Origin: Petrosia ficiformis
Lineage: Eukaryota > Porifera > Demospongiae > Haplosclerida > Petrosiidae
NCBI GenBank assembly: GCA_947044365.1
Contig: OX345636.1
Location: forward strand, 20,748,548 to 20,812,547
Length of the DNA stretch: 64,000 nucleotides
Direction of reading: 5' to 3'
The notes beneath the pieces were generated by a model, which saw only the letters and a list, made by a program, of their open reading frames with translations, was not told the origin of the DNA and made no database searches. This document shows positions 1 through 11,900 of this stretch, in pieces. A program made the position numbers and the translations under genes. Numbering within the stretch: the stretch's first letter is position 1; each line of letters starts with the position of its first letter.

Positions 1-378
1 AGTGAAGCCATTGACAAAGTAGTAGGAAATCTTCATTGCAATCACTTCAATGACAGAAGGCAATGATACTAAACAGTTATTTCTCAGCTTCCACAAAGCA
101 TGCTCTCACTTTCCTGATAGTAGGTAACTCCATTTCTAAAGACGGTCAGACAGATATAGTTTGACCAATTTAATTAAATGTGTGGTCGTCTGCTGCTCCA
201 ACTCTTACACTTCTGCTCAATGCTATTATGGACTCGTGATCCAATCAAATGAAAATCAAACAAAAAAAAACTTAGAAACCCCTGGAAAGTTGGAAACCCT
301 CCTCACTACGCCTCTGTGTTACATGTACTTACAACACATATTTGATTAGTACATTTATAGAAGATATATAGACAAAAA

Positions 379-732
379 AGTGTCCCTATGATTACTTCGT
401 AATGTCCAACATTCAGTAGTCAATGCTGATTTCTCAAACCTGAAGCGCAACATCCTATTATAGTATTATTATCTACTGTTCTTACTTTTAGACATTCTTT
501 TATGAATATATTTTAGCTAAAACAGCTATTTCTTCCAGTTTCTATGTACGCTACAAGCAGCTTTCATCCTGCTGGTCTATAGAGTCTAGCATGCATTCTA
601 TTACATGCCACACCCTTTAATTGATCAAGTCCCCCTGGAACGATGCAAGTTCCTTAGCGACGTATACAACGCAAACATATAAATATATTTATATAGATTA
701 ACCACATGGAAAGTAATCATAGGAATGGCCCT
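379..732 (+). mobile_element. Non-autonomous inverted-repeat element, copy A
   Basis: The left end reads TGTCCCTATGATTACTT and the right end reads AAGTAATCATAGGAATGGCC, which are near reverse complements. The interior (CTGCTGGTCT, ACGTATACAACGCA) recurs in four other copies in this window, at 21300, 21841, 53602 and about 61649. No coding capacity is visible. It looks like a MITE-type DNA element; the superfamily is not determined because no clear target duplication was seen. Confidence 0.6.
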
Positions 733-1965
733 GCATTAGTACTGAAGAGCTACAACTGTTATACTTATGACCACAGATACCAAATGCATGCTTCGTTATT
801 TCAAATTATACGTAACATTTCTACTTGTGTATATATAACTCATGAATTGTACCTCGTGTATTTTTGTCATGTTTAATTTAAGTGGAGAAATAGTTTATAA
901 TTTTGCTTTTATTCATAGGAAATGTACTTCATAATCAGAGTAATACATGATAATTACACAAGCCTAAAGTGTTTAATACTGGATTTGGGTCAACTAAGAT
1001 ATTCACCACAATGAACACACCCCTCATACAAGCTCCTCAATCCTATGGTCTACTGTCACTATTGTTTAAATCTTAAGACATACTCATATGCACATAATTA
1101 ATGAGGTGGTGAATATCTTAGTAGATCCCTGGATTATTATAGAGTACAGAACCGGTAATCAAATGTTTTTCCGTTTATCATTTCAAGTTTTACACTGTGA
1201 GTAGTTGTACAATGAGCTCATTAACCATGTCTCCATTAATAATTAATTAATGAGAAAAATAATTAACAAAATAATAATTAATAATATCATTTCATTTCTT
1301 TTCTGTTTTAGCATTCCGTTCCATGTTTTAAATATGCCATAAAAAGCTGTAGTGAAGTAACTATTTGGGACACACACATTATGCTGGCATTGCTTTGAGC
1401 ATAATAGGTTTATCAAAGCAAGAAGTGTTATGCCAGCATAATAGGATACTTTGTGATCAAAATACCTTTTACCAAAGGTCATGAGGTCACACAGTTGCAA
1501 CTAAAGGTGCAAATTAATAGTTTAAGCTAATCTAAAGCGTCTGTTGAACATGCTTTTTTCCATACTAAACAATTCTTTTAATGAACAACAACTAGATTCA
1601 CTTGAAGACTATATACAAGCATCAGACAATTTAATGACTATTAATAAGTAAATGTAACATTATCAGTATTTTTAAAATTTATTTTATAGGAATTTTGAGC
1701 ATAATGAGAGAATAATAGGTACCTAAGTGGAATGAAATAAAAATGGGAATTTAAGCATAGCGTAATAGGCTGTAATAATAGCATAATGTGCTTGTCCCTA
1801 GTAACCATTATGTGAAATGTGAAGTAATTACTGACCATGTTAATCGCCCACATACCAGTTATAAATCATTTTATTATAACACTATTCATCAGTTTATATA
1901 AACCTCTGATCCATGATATAATAATTTATATTGTATTGCGCATAATAATAATTTTAATTTTTTAG
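733..1965. other. Non-coding stretch upstream of the first visible AF exon
   Basis: No exon with splice signals was found here. In particular, the first-half Calx-beta exon that should precede the exon at 1966 is missing. The stretch contains several degenerate copies of a GCATAATAG-like motif, near 1397, 1430, 1695, 1756 and 1778. It may be intron if the gene continues to the left of the window, or the gene may be truncated. Confidence 0.5.
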
Positions 1966-2172
1966 CTGTTGAAGATTTTGATAGTACAATGTTCACAGAG
2001 GTAATGCAACCTGGACAAACAGAAGTTTGTGGGGATATTAGTGTCATAAATGATAGAGTAGAAGAAGAAGATGAAAAATTCTGTGTACAATTAAGTTCAG
2101 ATAATAAGGATATTGATTTTGGTAATGAATCATGTCATATTTGTGTCATTATAAAGGATCCACCAGAAAGAG
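1966..2172 (+). CDS. Exon: second half of a Calx-beta domain
   Basis: This 207-nt phase 1-1 exon encodes AVEDFDSTMFTEVMQPGQTE followed by an acidic Calx-beta C-terminal half, ending in CHICVIIKDPPE. It closely resembles the minus-strand exons at 36663, 42800 and 50069 and has the same length as the first. One substitution changes the usual VCVDI to VCGDI. The acceptor is TTTTTAG and the donor is G-GTTTGT. Confidence 0.8.
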
Positions 2173-5100
2173 GTTTGTTTGTATATCAAAAGTTAATTAT
2201 ATAATTTTCATTTGTTGACCAAATATACTGTGTGGCACCACTATTTTCACAGATAGCATTTCACCTTTTAAAAGTTTATCTCTGCCTACAATCCTGAAGA
2301 TTTAAAAGTAATGGTCTATTATTTTTTACAAGAATAGCACATCACTCACAAACTCTACTTATTATGTATGTGCATGCCTGCTACTAATATAGCCTCAGTA
2401 ATGTTCAATCATACACAATCTGCTAAACCTAGCTGTTGGGATTGAAAGACCAATTTAAAGAATAGGTAATGCTTTAGTTAACTTATTATCAGAAATAGTA
2501 AATAATCTAGCTCGATATCTGGTGTCTAAGCTAATATTAATGTATAATTCTGTAGATCTACCTGCAATTATAGCAACCATTGATGGATATGGGACTCCTC
2601 ACTGAGCTCTTATTATATCACTGCAAATACAAAAATGGTTAAAATAACTAATTTATTGATTAGTATAGTTGCAAGGATTTAACAATTAGTTGATTGTTGA
2701 AGATACAGCAGCTAGGTAGGAAAGCTGAGGCCAATTCCACTAAGCTTGTATGGTAAATTGGGCTGTTGTTATTGGGTGTCTGAACTGTATTATCTTTCAA
2801 ATTATCCTGTAAAAAGCAGCCCTCGAGTTACATCAAAATGTTCTAGCCTGTTTACTGATATCCCAAAAGGGGACAGATCTTAATTTGGTAGACTTTACAG
2901 ATACCTAGTCAACTTCCCAATAAGTGGAGCTGTATGTTTGCGGGTTTTCCATTTCCAATATTTTTAATTGGAGATGATCTACATTATCTATTACATGATC
3001 AACATAGTAATTTACACAGTGTCACAGTAATGAGCTAACGGGTCACCTTGTTGTCCTCCTGCAGAAGATAAAATATGGTATTGATCAAATCTAAGCTCAT
3101 CATGAACAGTATATATAACACCACTCAACCTATCCAAATAGTTGTAGGAGACAGTCTCCAGTCTTTTTCTATTTCTTGGCTCCATTCATTGAAAGCATTG
3201 GTGAAATCAACTTTCAATAAACACATAACAATTGCTATAAATTATTTTATAACTTATTTTCTTGTTTCTTTCAGAATGTTTGGTGACTTCCCCTCTTAAA
3301 GTTTCACCTTATCATCTATCCGGTACACCAAAACCCCTAATGTATGCATTCCGTGGCATCTGTGAACACATTTTTACTACACCATGTAAAGATAATAACA
3401 GTTTTGTCATTGTTGGGGACTTTTTAATGGAAGATTTGAGCACTGGTAGAGTAGGACTACAATATCAACCAGATGTTATTGTTATAATAGATGAAGATCT
3501 ACAAGTAATAACAGAAAATGTTGTTTGTATCCCTCCAATAAGAATTGATGGAGATGATGAAATAACTGAATATACCAACGGTTTAACCGTCACACGTACC
3601 AATTTGTCAGGGTCACTGATTAATGTTACTATATCTGTTCGGGCATTAGGAATTAGAATTGTACGATATTCTAACAGAATCAGTATCTTTGCCAAACCTG
3701 AAATAACTGGTGAATTATGTGGATTGTGTGGTAATATAAAAAATGGAATATTAATCTCATCTGATGAAATGATAGTAGTAAATGATCTGGCAAACCAGTA
3801 TCAGATTGACAGATTCGCTGATAGTTGGCAGAGGGAACCTCGTTACCAGATTCTAAGAGAAGACAGAATAGACTGTGGTATGTTATGTAATATGTATGTA
3901 ATATATAAAATGTGGTAAATGTATATTGAAGCTTATATAACAATAATTCTATCCTTTATCTCACCATAGTAAATTCTGTTTAGCTTGACTTTGCAGGTAG
4001 TTTTTTGGCTTCAGTTTACATATACAGTACACCTCAAGTTGTTTTAGAATCATGCATGTAACTGCTGCCATAAGACTACACACGACAATGTATTGCCTCA
4101 AATAACATATTCTCTGCCTCGTGAATGTAACAAAGTAAGTTTGTAGGTTTTCTTTCACATTCTTGTTTATATATTTCAGAAGACCATTTTGAGAAATTCT
4201 ATAGCAGTTATTAATACTATAACAGCAAAGTCAAGCTGAACAGAGTTTAGTCTAATTATAGTGAATTATCTTAAAGGAGTTCAGCTTGATCAAGTGTATA
4301 TTTATTTATTATAATACAGGATTTACACTCCAGTATTTAGAGTGCACTGTTATATGGCTGAAACATTAGTACAGTCAATATCTTTAAAAAATGACTGAAA
4401 ATATTAGACATTTCTTTCTGACCTAAGCTTTAGTTTTTGATAAAACAACAAAGAATTTTGGATGTAGACCACAAGACAGCATATATTATTTATTGATGTG
4501 AATAATCCAAACCATTATGGAACTAATTACTATTACTAACAATAATAACTAATTACATGTACATTTTAAAAATAATTATTACGAGCAATTAGTGTTCTAT
4601 TACTTTTGTTATTCTTTTATCATTATAAGCTGATATCCATTTTCAGATATGTGTTGTCAACGTTAAAAGGAATAATGTGAGCATAACAGCATTGTTGCTG
4701 AGCATAATAGAGTTTCTATATGAGTATTACATCAGACATGTAGCATAATTCATGGAGAATTTAAATTGGGCATAAATTACCAAGGCCTAAACCCTGGTAA
4801 TTGAACTCCATGGCAGTAATCTGCTGAAACACCATTTCCAAGAACTTAGTCACATAGATAGCAAAAAAGTATAATTGTCTGTTGAGATTGTTGAGACTCT
4901 TGACTGTGAGAACCTTGTGAATAAGCAGCATCCAATTTTGTTATTAGATTGCTTCAAATAACCAATGATCAAGTTAAACAGCTATTGTTGAATTATCCTA
5001 ATAAGTAGTTCCATAATGCTAGCATAATGCTTTATTCATAATTCACAATTTAAAGATGTAACGAGGTTGGACTGTATCTTCACAATAATAGAAATTCATA

Positions 5101-6732
5101 ATAAATAATTATACAAGCAGTGTTAACATTTGTAGAAAAGAAATGCAAAAAGTGACACAGTTTATACCAATAATGCTTGGCTGTATTGTAATTATCTTAA
5201 TATTGTTTGTTAATATTATTTGTCTGCCATAAATATATAGTTATTCAAAGAGCCCAATTCATTTGTACAGTTGAGATTCATCAACAGTATTTCTATAGAT
5301 TGTCTTTTTTCTCACAATTTATAATTTAGCTGTTTGTAGAAATGACACAGTGATTGGTGATCCATTCTTTGAAGCAAATCTATGGTTTGAAGATGGGAGC
5401 AGAGAATTTAGCTACTCACTATGTTATGAAATACATGGCCGTTCTAACAGACATTTCAACCTCATATCAGATACGTGTGTATCTGTCAATGCCTACTACA
5501 CTGCTATGAATGACCCAATAAATGGAAACATTATCAGTGCTTTTGGAATACGAGCTGTAGACAATTCAGGATCATCATGTACAGATATAGAAGTCATACA
5601 AAACCAGACTACTGGTTATTGTGAACTCCGTGTTGATGGTGTACAAACATCTGCGTACTCAATGAATGGCATCTCTGCCTCTTTGAGAAGTTTTTATAAA
5701 GCACGTGTGTCTGTACCCAACTGTGAGCAGCTGCCACTTGTAATGTGGATTAAATGTAGAAACATTCAGGATCAATTCATGATGAGTTTTGATGTCAAAC
5801 GTGGAGTTAACTTACGACCCACTTCCCATGGATTGTTAGGTAAGTTATTCATTTCCTTATCAGTTGGGCATTGATGACTTTAGTACCTAAAAAAACCACG
5901 ATAGAACCTATTACATTACATCTCATATTCATCAGAGCATAGTTACTTGTGCAATTTGGAGCACTTGTGCAAGTTTAGTTAAAAACAAAGCAACTAGCTA
6001 GCTGCAATGCAGTATGATAACTACCAGCATTTTCAGCTGTGTAATACTCAATTTACCAGTAACACTGAGATATTTCCTTTTTTCTACACATACCTTAGTT
6101 GCATACATGTTATATATCGCCATGAAACTACTATTTTGGGTTCATAAGCAGCCTATTTTAATCAGAACAGTGGTTGCATGTATTTGGTGAATAGGTACCT
6201 TCACAAAATTTTCATTGATAGAATCTGAATACTAGATGGTGTGAACTATCAGGACTATAACTATTGTTGTATTTATGGTAATTTATTCATCTCAGATTCC
6301 TTTCATTTAGTATTAACTGTAATGTTAATAGTTGATAAAACCAACATAATTATAACCACTATAATAAATGAATTATTGTAATCCTCAGGTCAGTTCTGGA
6401 ACATACAACTCACAGCAAAGCGCTTTCCTCATGAACTTTATGAGAATCTACCAGAAGACATACGCGAATACTACAGTATAGACAACCTATGGGTGATTAA
6501 AGTTGACCCACAGGAGAGTGATCCTCGATACTTCGTAGCAGAGAAATACAGTAGGGCTTGGGACAATTCCAAACAGTTGTGTTTGTATGCAGGTGACTCC
6601 CAAGGAGGACCAGCAGCTGAGTATGGTGAGGAGTATCGTGATTCCGTAATTGAGGGTGACTATACTCAGTATCAGACAAGTGACAGATTTACACCTGAAT
6701 TTACCTACTCCCAGTTTGATTTTCAATGTTAA
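1966..6732 (+). CDS. Aggregation factor-like protein, 3' part (Calx-beta half, vWD, C-terminal region)
   Basis: Four exons are visible: 1966-2172, 3275-3877, 5330-5839 and 6389-6732 (stop TAA 6730-6732). Each begins after an AG acceptor and the first three end at a GT donor. All introns are phase 1. Their products match, exon for exon, the last part of the large minus-strand gene: half a Calx-beta domain, a vWD domain, a 170-codon cysteine-containing exon and the C-terminal exon. This is the domain set of sponge aggregation factors, secreted core proteins of an extracellular adhesion proteoglycan (family knowledge; assignment inferred). Frames are open with no disabling mutation. Two oddities suggest an unusual or truncated member: the Calx-beta half lacks its partner exon in the 1,965 bases to the left, and the C terminus is shortened (FDFQC-stop against [13 protein letters not shown]). 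A gene extending leftward with a long intron remains possible. Confidence 0.75.
2173..3274 (+). other. Intron of the plus-strand AF gene
   Basis: A 1.1-kb phase-1 intron. In the minus-strand paralogue a distinct Calx-beta module (30911-31383) sits immediately before the vWD exon; no counterpart is recognisable here. Confidence 0.6.
3275..3877 (+). CDS. Exon: von Willebrand factor type D domain
   Basis: This 603-nt phase 1-1 exon follows TTTCTTTCAG and ends before GTATGTT. It encodes about 201 residues with the vWD hallmarks [13 protein letters not shown] and the CGLCGN cysteine motif. It has the same length as the minus-strand vWD exon (27818-28420) and is very similar to it. One extra cysteine (VVCIPP against VVLIPP) is specific to this copy. 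vWD domains mediate multimerisation and calcium-dependent folding in extracellular proteins. Confidence 0.88.
3878..5329 (+). other. Intron of the plus-strand AF gene
   Basis: A 1.45-kb intron, four times longer than the matching intron of the paralogue (348 nt). It holds further degenerate AGCATAA-type motifs near 4678, 4698, 4740 and 5022 but no exon or recognisable transposon. Confidence 0.55.
5330..5839 (+). CDS. Exon: AF C-terminal (probable Wreath-domain) region, part 1
   Basis: This 510-nt phase 1-1 exon encodes 170 residues beginning [20 protein letters not shown]. About eight cysteines are present, including [32 protein letters not shown] and IKCRNI. It pairs with the equally long exon 26960-27469, and most residues match. 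Its position directly after vWD and before the C terminus fits the Wreath domain of sponge aggregation factors. That name is inferred from context, not from an alignment. Confidence 0.7.
6389..6732 (+). CDS. Terminal exon: AF C-terminal region, part 2
   Basis: Starts after ATCCTCAG in phase 1 and reads QFWNIQLTAKRFPHELYENL to a TAA at 6730-6732. The segment SRAWDNSKQLCLYAGDSQGG is shared with the minus-strand terminal exon. The last residues differ: a short indel removes the GCLNV tail. Confidence 0.78.
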
Positions 6733-7587
6733 CCATAGCACATACCACTTATATTAAAAACATTCACGGAAGTAGATCTCAATCCTAACTTTTAAACATT
6801 CATCCTTATCTACATGCACTGCCTTGATACATTTTTTGATATTTTATTATTAGTTGTTTGCACTAAAATTTAATAAACATACTAACAGATGTTCATACAA
6901 CACATATCCCATGCAATAATGCATTAGTTAGTCTTAGAAACGATCTCAACACCTGTTGCTAATGAAAATTATTAATATTTATGAAAGACATGACTAACAG
7001 ACAGCCAAAATCAATTGCTGTAATCCCTTGCATGTGCATCATACACAATGTGCTTGGTTATAATTGTAATTATAATCAGAAGTGACTATAAGTATGATTT
7101 GTGATAGCAATTGGTAGTGAAATTGGAGTACCTGAGGCATTCATAATTATTAAAGACAAATTAGACTGTCCTGGATCTAGATTCATGAAGTGCAGGAGGG
7201 TGGTGTGCATGATGAAGATGAAGAGGAAATGATCATATTCATTGTGAATAATGACATTTGCCTTTGCATCTATTATGTGTGGCAAAGTTGAATATCCTGT
7301 TAGACAAAAGCCCAAAACTTAAGCCTATTTTGAATCTTCTGCGCCTTCTCAATATGTGTCCAATAATTTCAAAACATATCTTGTGAGTTTTCCCTCATCT
7401 TTAAAACATTTTCCAAAATATTTGGCAAACTCTTTTCTGAGTATTCATTGAAAACATCCAGTGGAGCTCTTCATAATTAAATGTTCAGAAGCCTGTTGAC
7501 TTCTCATGGTACTTCTTGATAGGCAAATAGGAAGTACAAGGTAGAGGTTTTGATAACAATGTCTCGATGTTTTCCAGTCTCATTGTG
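6733..7587. other. 3' UTR and intergenic sequence
   Basis: Contains a candidate polyadenylation signal at 6872. Beyond that nothing recognisable was found; short open frames around 7080-7310 have no splice context or family resemblance. Confidence 0.5.
6872..6877 (+). terminator. Candidate polyadenylation signal AATAAA
   Basis: AATAAA lies about 140 nt downstream of the TAA of the plus-strand AF gene and is the first canonical hexamer after the stop. Confidence 0.45.
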
Positions 7588-7899
7588 AGTGATAAGTAGT
7601 CTCGCAAGCCAGACCCTCGCCGTAAGGGAGGGTCTGGTTCAACCTTATCAACTCACCTGTACTAGTAACAACAACCGAAGTCAGACAAATGCCAACACGT
7701 CCACGTATTGTTGTAGACATCTTTTCGTTCTTGTATAAAAGCCTTCACTGCCTCTTCTTGTTCTGGTTTCACCGAACTGTAGCCCAACACGCCTTATGTA
7801 ACTCAAGAATATTCTCCAACAGTGTTACAAATGAGTGAATAAGGTTGAACCAGACCCTCCCTTACGGCGAGGGTCTGGCTTGCGAGACTAAGTGATAAG
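7588..7899. mobile_element. MITE with 50-bp inverted ends and 9-bp target duplication
   Basis: The ends at 7597-7646 and 7841-7890 are near-perfect reverse complements starting TAGTCTCGCAAGCCAGACCC. Each end carries an internal hairpin (CAGACCCTCGCC/GGGAGGGTCTG). The element is bracketed by AGTGATAAG at 7588-7596 and 7891-7899. A 9-bp duplication with long inverted ends is typical of Mutator-like elements (family knowledge). No transposase is present. Confidence 0.75.
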
Positions 7900-8282
7900 T
7901 TGTTCATACTCTAAACAACCTTTATTAGACTTCACCCACTGAATAATTGAAATATTAATTTTGAGCTTGGCCGGGTTGTGAGGGATCTCAAGCATCTGGG
8001 ATACCGATTCTCAAGCTATTATAAATTAAACTACAATAATTATTCACATGCATCATCAATCAATATTATAGCTTTTGGATACCTTGAGAGATAGTCACAA
8101 ATGTCCTCCTTGGGTACATTGGAGCTGTGAGAAACATGTTCAGTGAACATATATGTTTTTGAGTTGTACATAATCATCAAGTAGCTGCATCATGAAACAG
8201 ACGAACTGGTCTATATCCCCTCATTGAACCTTGTCATATCATAATATTCTGAAATATACAGCAATATTTCTTATGCACCTGC

Positions 8283-8391
8283 CAATAGACACTTCTTCAC
8301 ACTTTATACAAACACTAATAATAGCAATATAATACTATTATAATTATTGCTATTATTAGTGTTTGTATAAAGTGTGAAGAAGTGTCTATTG
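8283..8391. repeat. Perfect 46-bp palindrome
   Basis: 8283-8328 and 8346-8391 are exact reverse complements (starting CAATAGACACTTCTTC) separated by a 17-nt AT-only spacer. The right arm runs directly into the larger inverted repeat that starts at 8391. Confidence 0.85.
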
Positions 8392-8921
8392 ACAGACTTG
8401 CTGATAATTACTAAGTCACACATTATAGAAATAATGCACTTGTAAATAAATATACAATTATGTAATAATTATTATAACATGCTGTATTAACACATTTGTT
8501 TATAAATGAGTAGAATACTGCACTAGCCAATCAGTTTGTTGCATATACTATTTTCGCATAGGCAAACCCAACTCTACCACTGTACTAAGACTTACATTTC
8601 ACTGTACTGCGGTGTAGCCCAGAGTAGTATATAAATGATGGTGAAGCACAGAGTGAAGTGTCTTAAAGCATTCCATCTCCAAAGTGTTCCCAGTCATGTC
8701 TATTATTAATAGTGAAATGTGAGTCTTAATACAGTGGTAGAGTTGGGTTTGCCTATGCGAAAATAGTATATGCAACAAACTGATTGGCTAGTGCAATATT
8801 CTACTCATTTATAAACAAATGTGTTAATACAGCATGTTATAATAATTATTACATAATTGTATATTTCTTTACAAGTGCATTATTTCTATAATGTGTGACT
8901 TAGTAATTATCAGCAAGTCTG
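8391..8921. repeat. Large inverted repeat overlapping the 3' end of the next gene
   Basis: 8391-8602 and 8711-8921 are near-identical reverse complements, about 211 bp each, with a loop of about 108 nt. The right arm contains the last seven codons, stop and 3' flank of the minus-strand gene 8900-12586. The left arm is therefore an inverted copy of that gene's 3' end. Confidence 0.85.
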
Positions 8922-11900
8922 TCAAGTAGATCATCATGTTCTTGGCCTTCTTTTTGAAATTTGGCAATGATTTTCTCTTTTGTTTTCTTCAAATTATTTC
9001 TAATCTTCCTTCCAGCTTTAAACCTAGTCATGTACCTCATACAATGCCAACACATCAGTGATATTAATATTAGTAATACTAATAACATCAATACTGATAT
9101 ATATGGTTCTGTTATTGACACATCTCCTTTGAGTTGACCATATAATGTTATGAATTCCAATAGAAAAAGATCAATAAGTATAACACACTCAAATATATTA
9201 ATCCACTTGCCTCTGTATGGTTTATAATACACCTGTATGAATGTGAATGGAGCTAGGAACACAAGATGAAAGAATAACAGTAGACTAGGATCATTACCCC
9301 GGAGGAGAGCATAACTTATGTATGAACATACAAGAAGCCAGAGTCGAGCTCCAAACCACCAACCCCAACCATCTCTATACTGACCTTGATAAGCATCAAT
9401 CAGGTTACGTCTTTGTTTTATCCACCTTGATCTACGAGCCAGAAAAGAACTACATGTGGTCCACAATAGGAAAGGTAAAAGATAGCATAATGATGTGATG
9501 ATAGCAGTAATGAATAATGCAACATGTCCACTGTTCTTCCAGTATGGTATATTACCATCAACATACCATACTGTAAACTCTCCATGTGGTGTCTGTACAT
9601 TGACTGGAATGAAGATATTAATAGCAGTAAGTAATAGTTTAGCAAATGACAGATAGAACAATGTAGCCATTACTTGAATTGATGAGTGAATAGTTAAGTT
9701 AGCAATGAAACCAGAGCGTTTGCTTATTATAACTAACATCAAAACTATAAGCCATAAGTACACAGGAAATATGAATTGAAGAGCTGTCTTAATCAGTGCA
9801 TTAAGTCCATTGTATAAACACACACTAAATCCTAGTTCAAGATTCAGTAGTGAGAAGATGATATTTAGAATGAACCCATAAGTGTGTTGATGTAAGACAA
9901 TTGTCCTTAAACTAACTTCTGTCATATTGACATAGAAGATAATACCACCCAACAACTGATTAGAGATTGTCATACGAAGACAGAACAGAAGTATTACCAA
10001 CACAATTCCTGTTGCAGCAATTACCAGTATCATTAAGACCCAGAGATTTGAATTACAGATCTGACACTCATCAGGACCCAATACTAAAGAATATCCATCC
10101 TCACATCCCCCACATAATACTCCAGTCCTGTGATGTTGACAGAGATAGTCTTGTTCACTCGTGTTAACCTCAGTGATTCCTGGTTTACAATAACCAGTAG
10201 GACAAACAGGAGCATAACCAAATGTAGTGTTACCATCATGAGAATATGGATATAGAATAGATATGTTTTGATTTACTGATACAACTCCTAGCCATGTTGT
10301 GTTTGGTATTGTAATACTAGTAGTATCAATATTACAGTTATTAGTGATTTTATGAGTCATTAAAAGTTCATCACAAATACACTCTCCATTCCTTTCTGAC
10401 AGTAGAAATCCTACGGGACAAGTTAGTTCTTCAAAAGGAATTTCCAATGCCAAGTGATACTCTGGATGATAGATGTTTAAAGTACGAGATATCAATTCAT
10501 GACTAGCAAAGTAAAAGTGAACAAATTTTGTCTCAATTAAAGTGCATATGTTTTTATCCAATAACTGAGTACTATATTCATACACGTTAGATGCATTTTT
10601 CCACGTGTAATATACATCCACATAAACTCTTATCAAAACTGGTTTATTTTGAAAATCAGGTGCAAAAACTGAAAGTTGAAGTTTCTGTCCAGGATAAAAA
10701 AAAATGTTTGTGGGAGGAAGACAAGTTATATTTTTCGCACACAGACATAATGCGGTTGGTGGTGAAGACAAAAGTGCAAAAACATTGGAAGATGAGTGAA
10801 TGTACTTTATGAAGTTAGTTTGATTGCATTTGTTGAATGCATCTGAGTAAATCAAAGAGTTTCCTATAAAATAGTTAGGATTGGCAACATTCAAAGTTAT
10901 GTTGTTCTGCTTTTTGCTATCCAAAAATTGTAAAGGGCAAGAAATGTAACCACCATGTACAATATCTATAGCAACAATCATACCAGAGGTTTCAAAAACG
11001 CGATTTATATCAAATGTAATATTTGATGGTGCCTGAATTATCAAGAGCGACCTCTTTGTCAAAAGAAAACAAGCTCCTGTTTTTGCTTTATTTTGATAAA
11101 AATACATATCAGCACTCACTGTTATGTAACTTGTGGTAGCAACTATAACAGATCCTACATTATGACGATAATAACCTCCTTTGACTGAAGCTGATAGATT
11201 ACCAACCAACTGTATTATTGATCCAGTATACAAACTTAGTTGATTGAATGTCTGCCCTTTCACTTCTTTGCCATTATGGTTAAATATTCCATCAATTATT
11301 CCCACATATGTATCAGATTTAAAGGTAGTAGTTCTGTCTTCTTGAGTCGTAATGTATATTGCACTACCTCCTATCACTGCATTATTATAATAAAAAGCCA
11401 CTCCTTTCAATGTGATATTTGTTGTAAGTGAACTTAAACTAGGAACTGATATATACACTCCACCTCCATAGTCTACATTACTATTGTTAAAAAATGCAAT
11501 TCCTCCATCTAGAGTGATATTAAGAATGCTTTTTTCATATGTTCTTTTGATAACTTCTATGGAAAGACAACCTCCTTTCCCTCCACTTAAGAGTGGTTGA
11601 TTCTTATAGCAACTGAAACTCTTGTTCACATAAACTGATGGCAAGTATAATCCTCTTATATCAATGTAAGTAATCAAAATACCACCAACAAAACTGCCTC
11701 TATTGTTCATAATTTCACAATCCTCCATAACCACATGTCCATTTTTGTATCCATTACCAATAAACAGTATAGTCAACCCTCCTGCACCATATATTGGTAC
11801 ACTATCCACTCCATATTGTAATAAGTTGATTGGACCTCCATTAGATGAAGTGTAATGGTTGATATTATGTTTTATAGTAACTTTCTGTAGGAACAATACA

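Noticed and set aside
3465..3695. Antisense open frame across the vWD exon
   Set aside because: Shadow of a conserved coding exon; no start context or family resemblance.
7076..7315. Minus-strand frame of 79 codons
   Set aside because: No splice context, homology or coding periodicity evident by eye.
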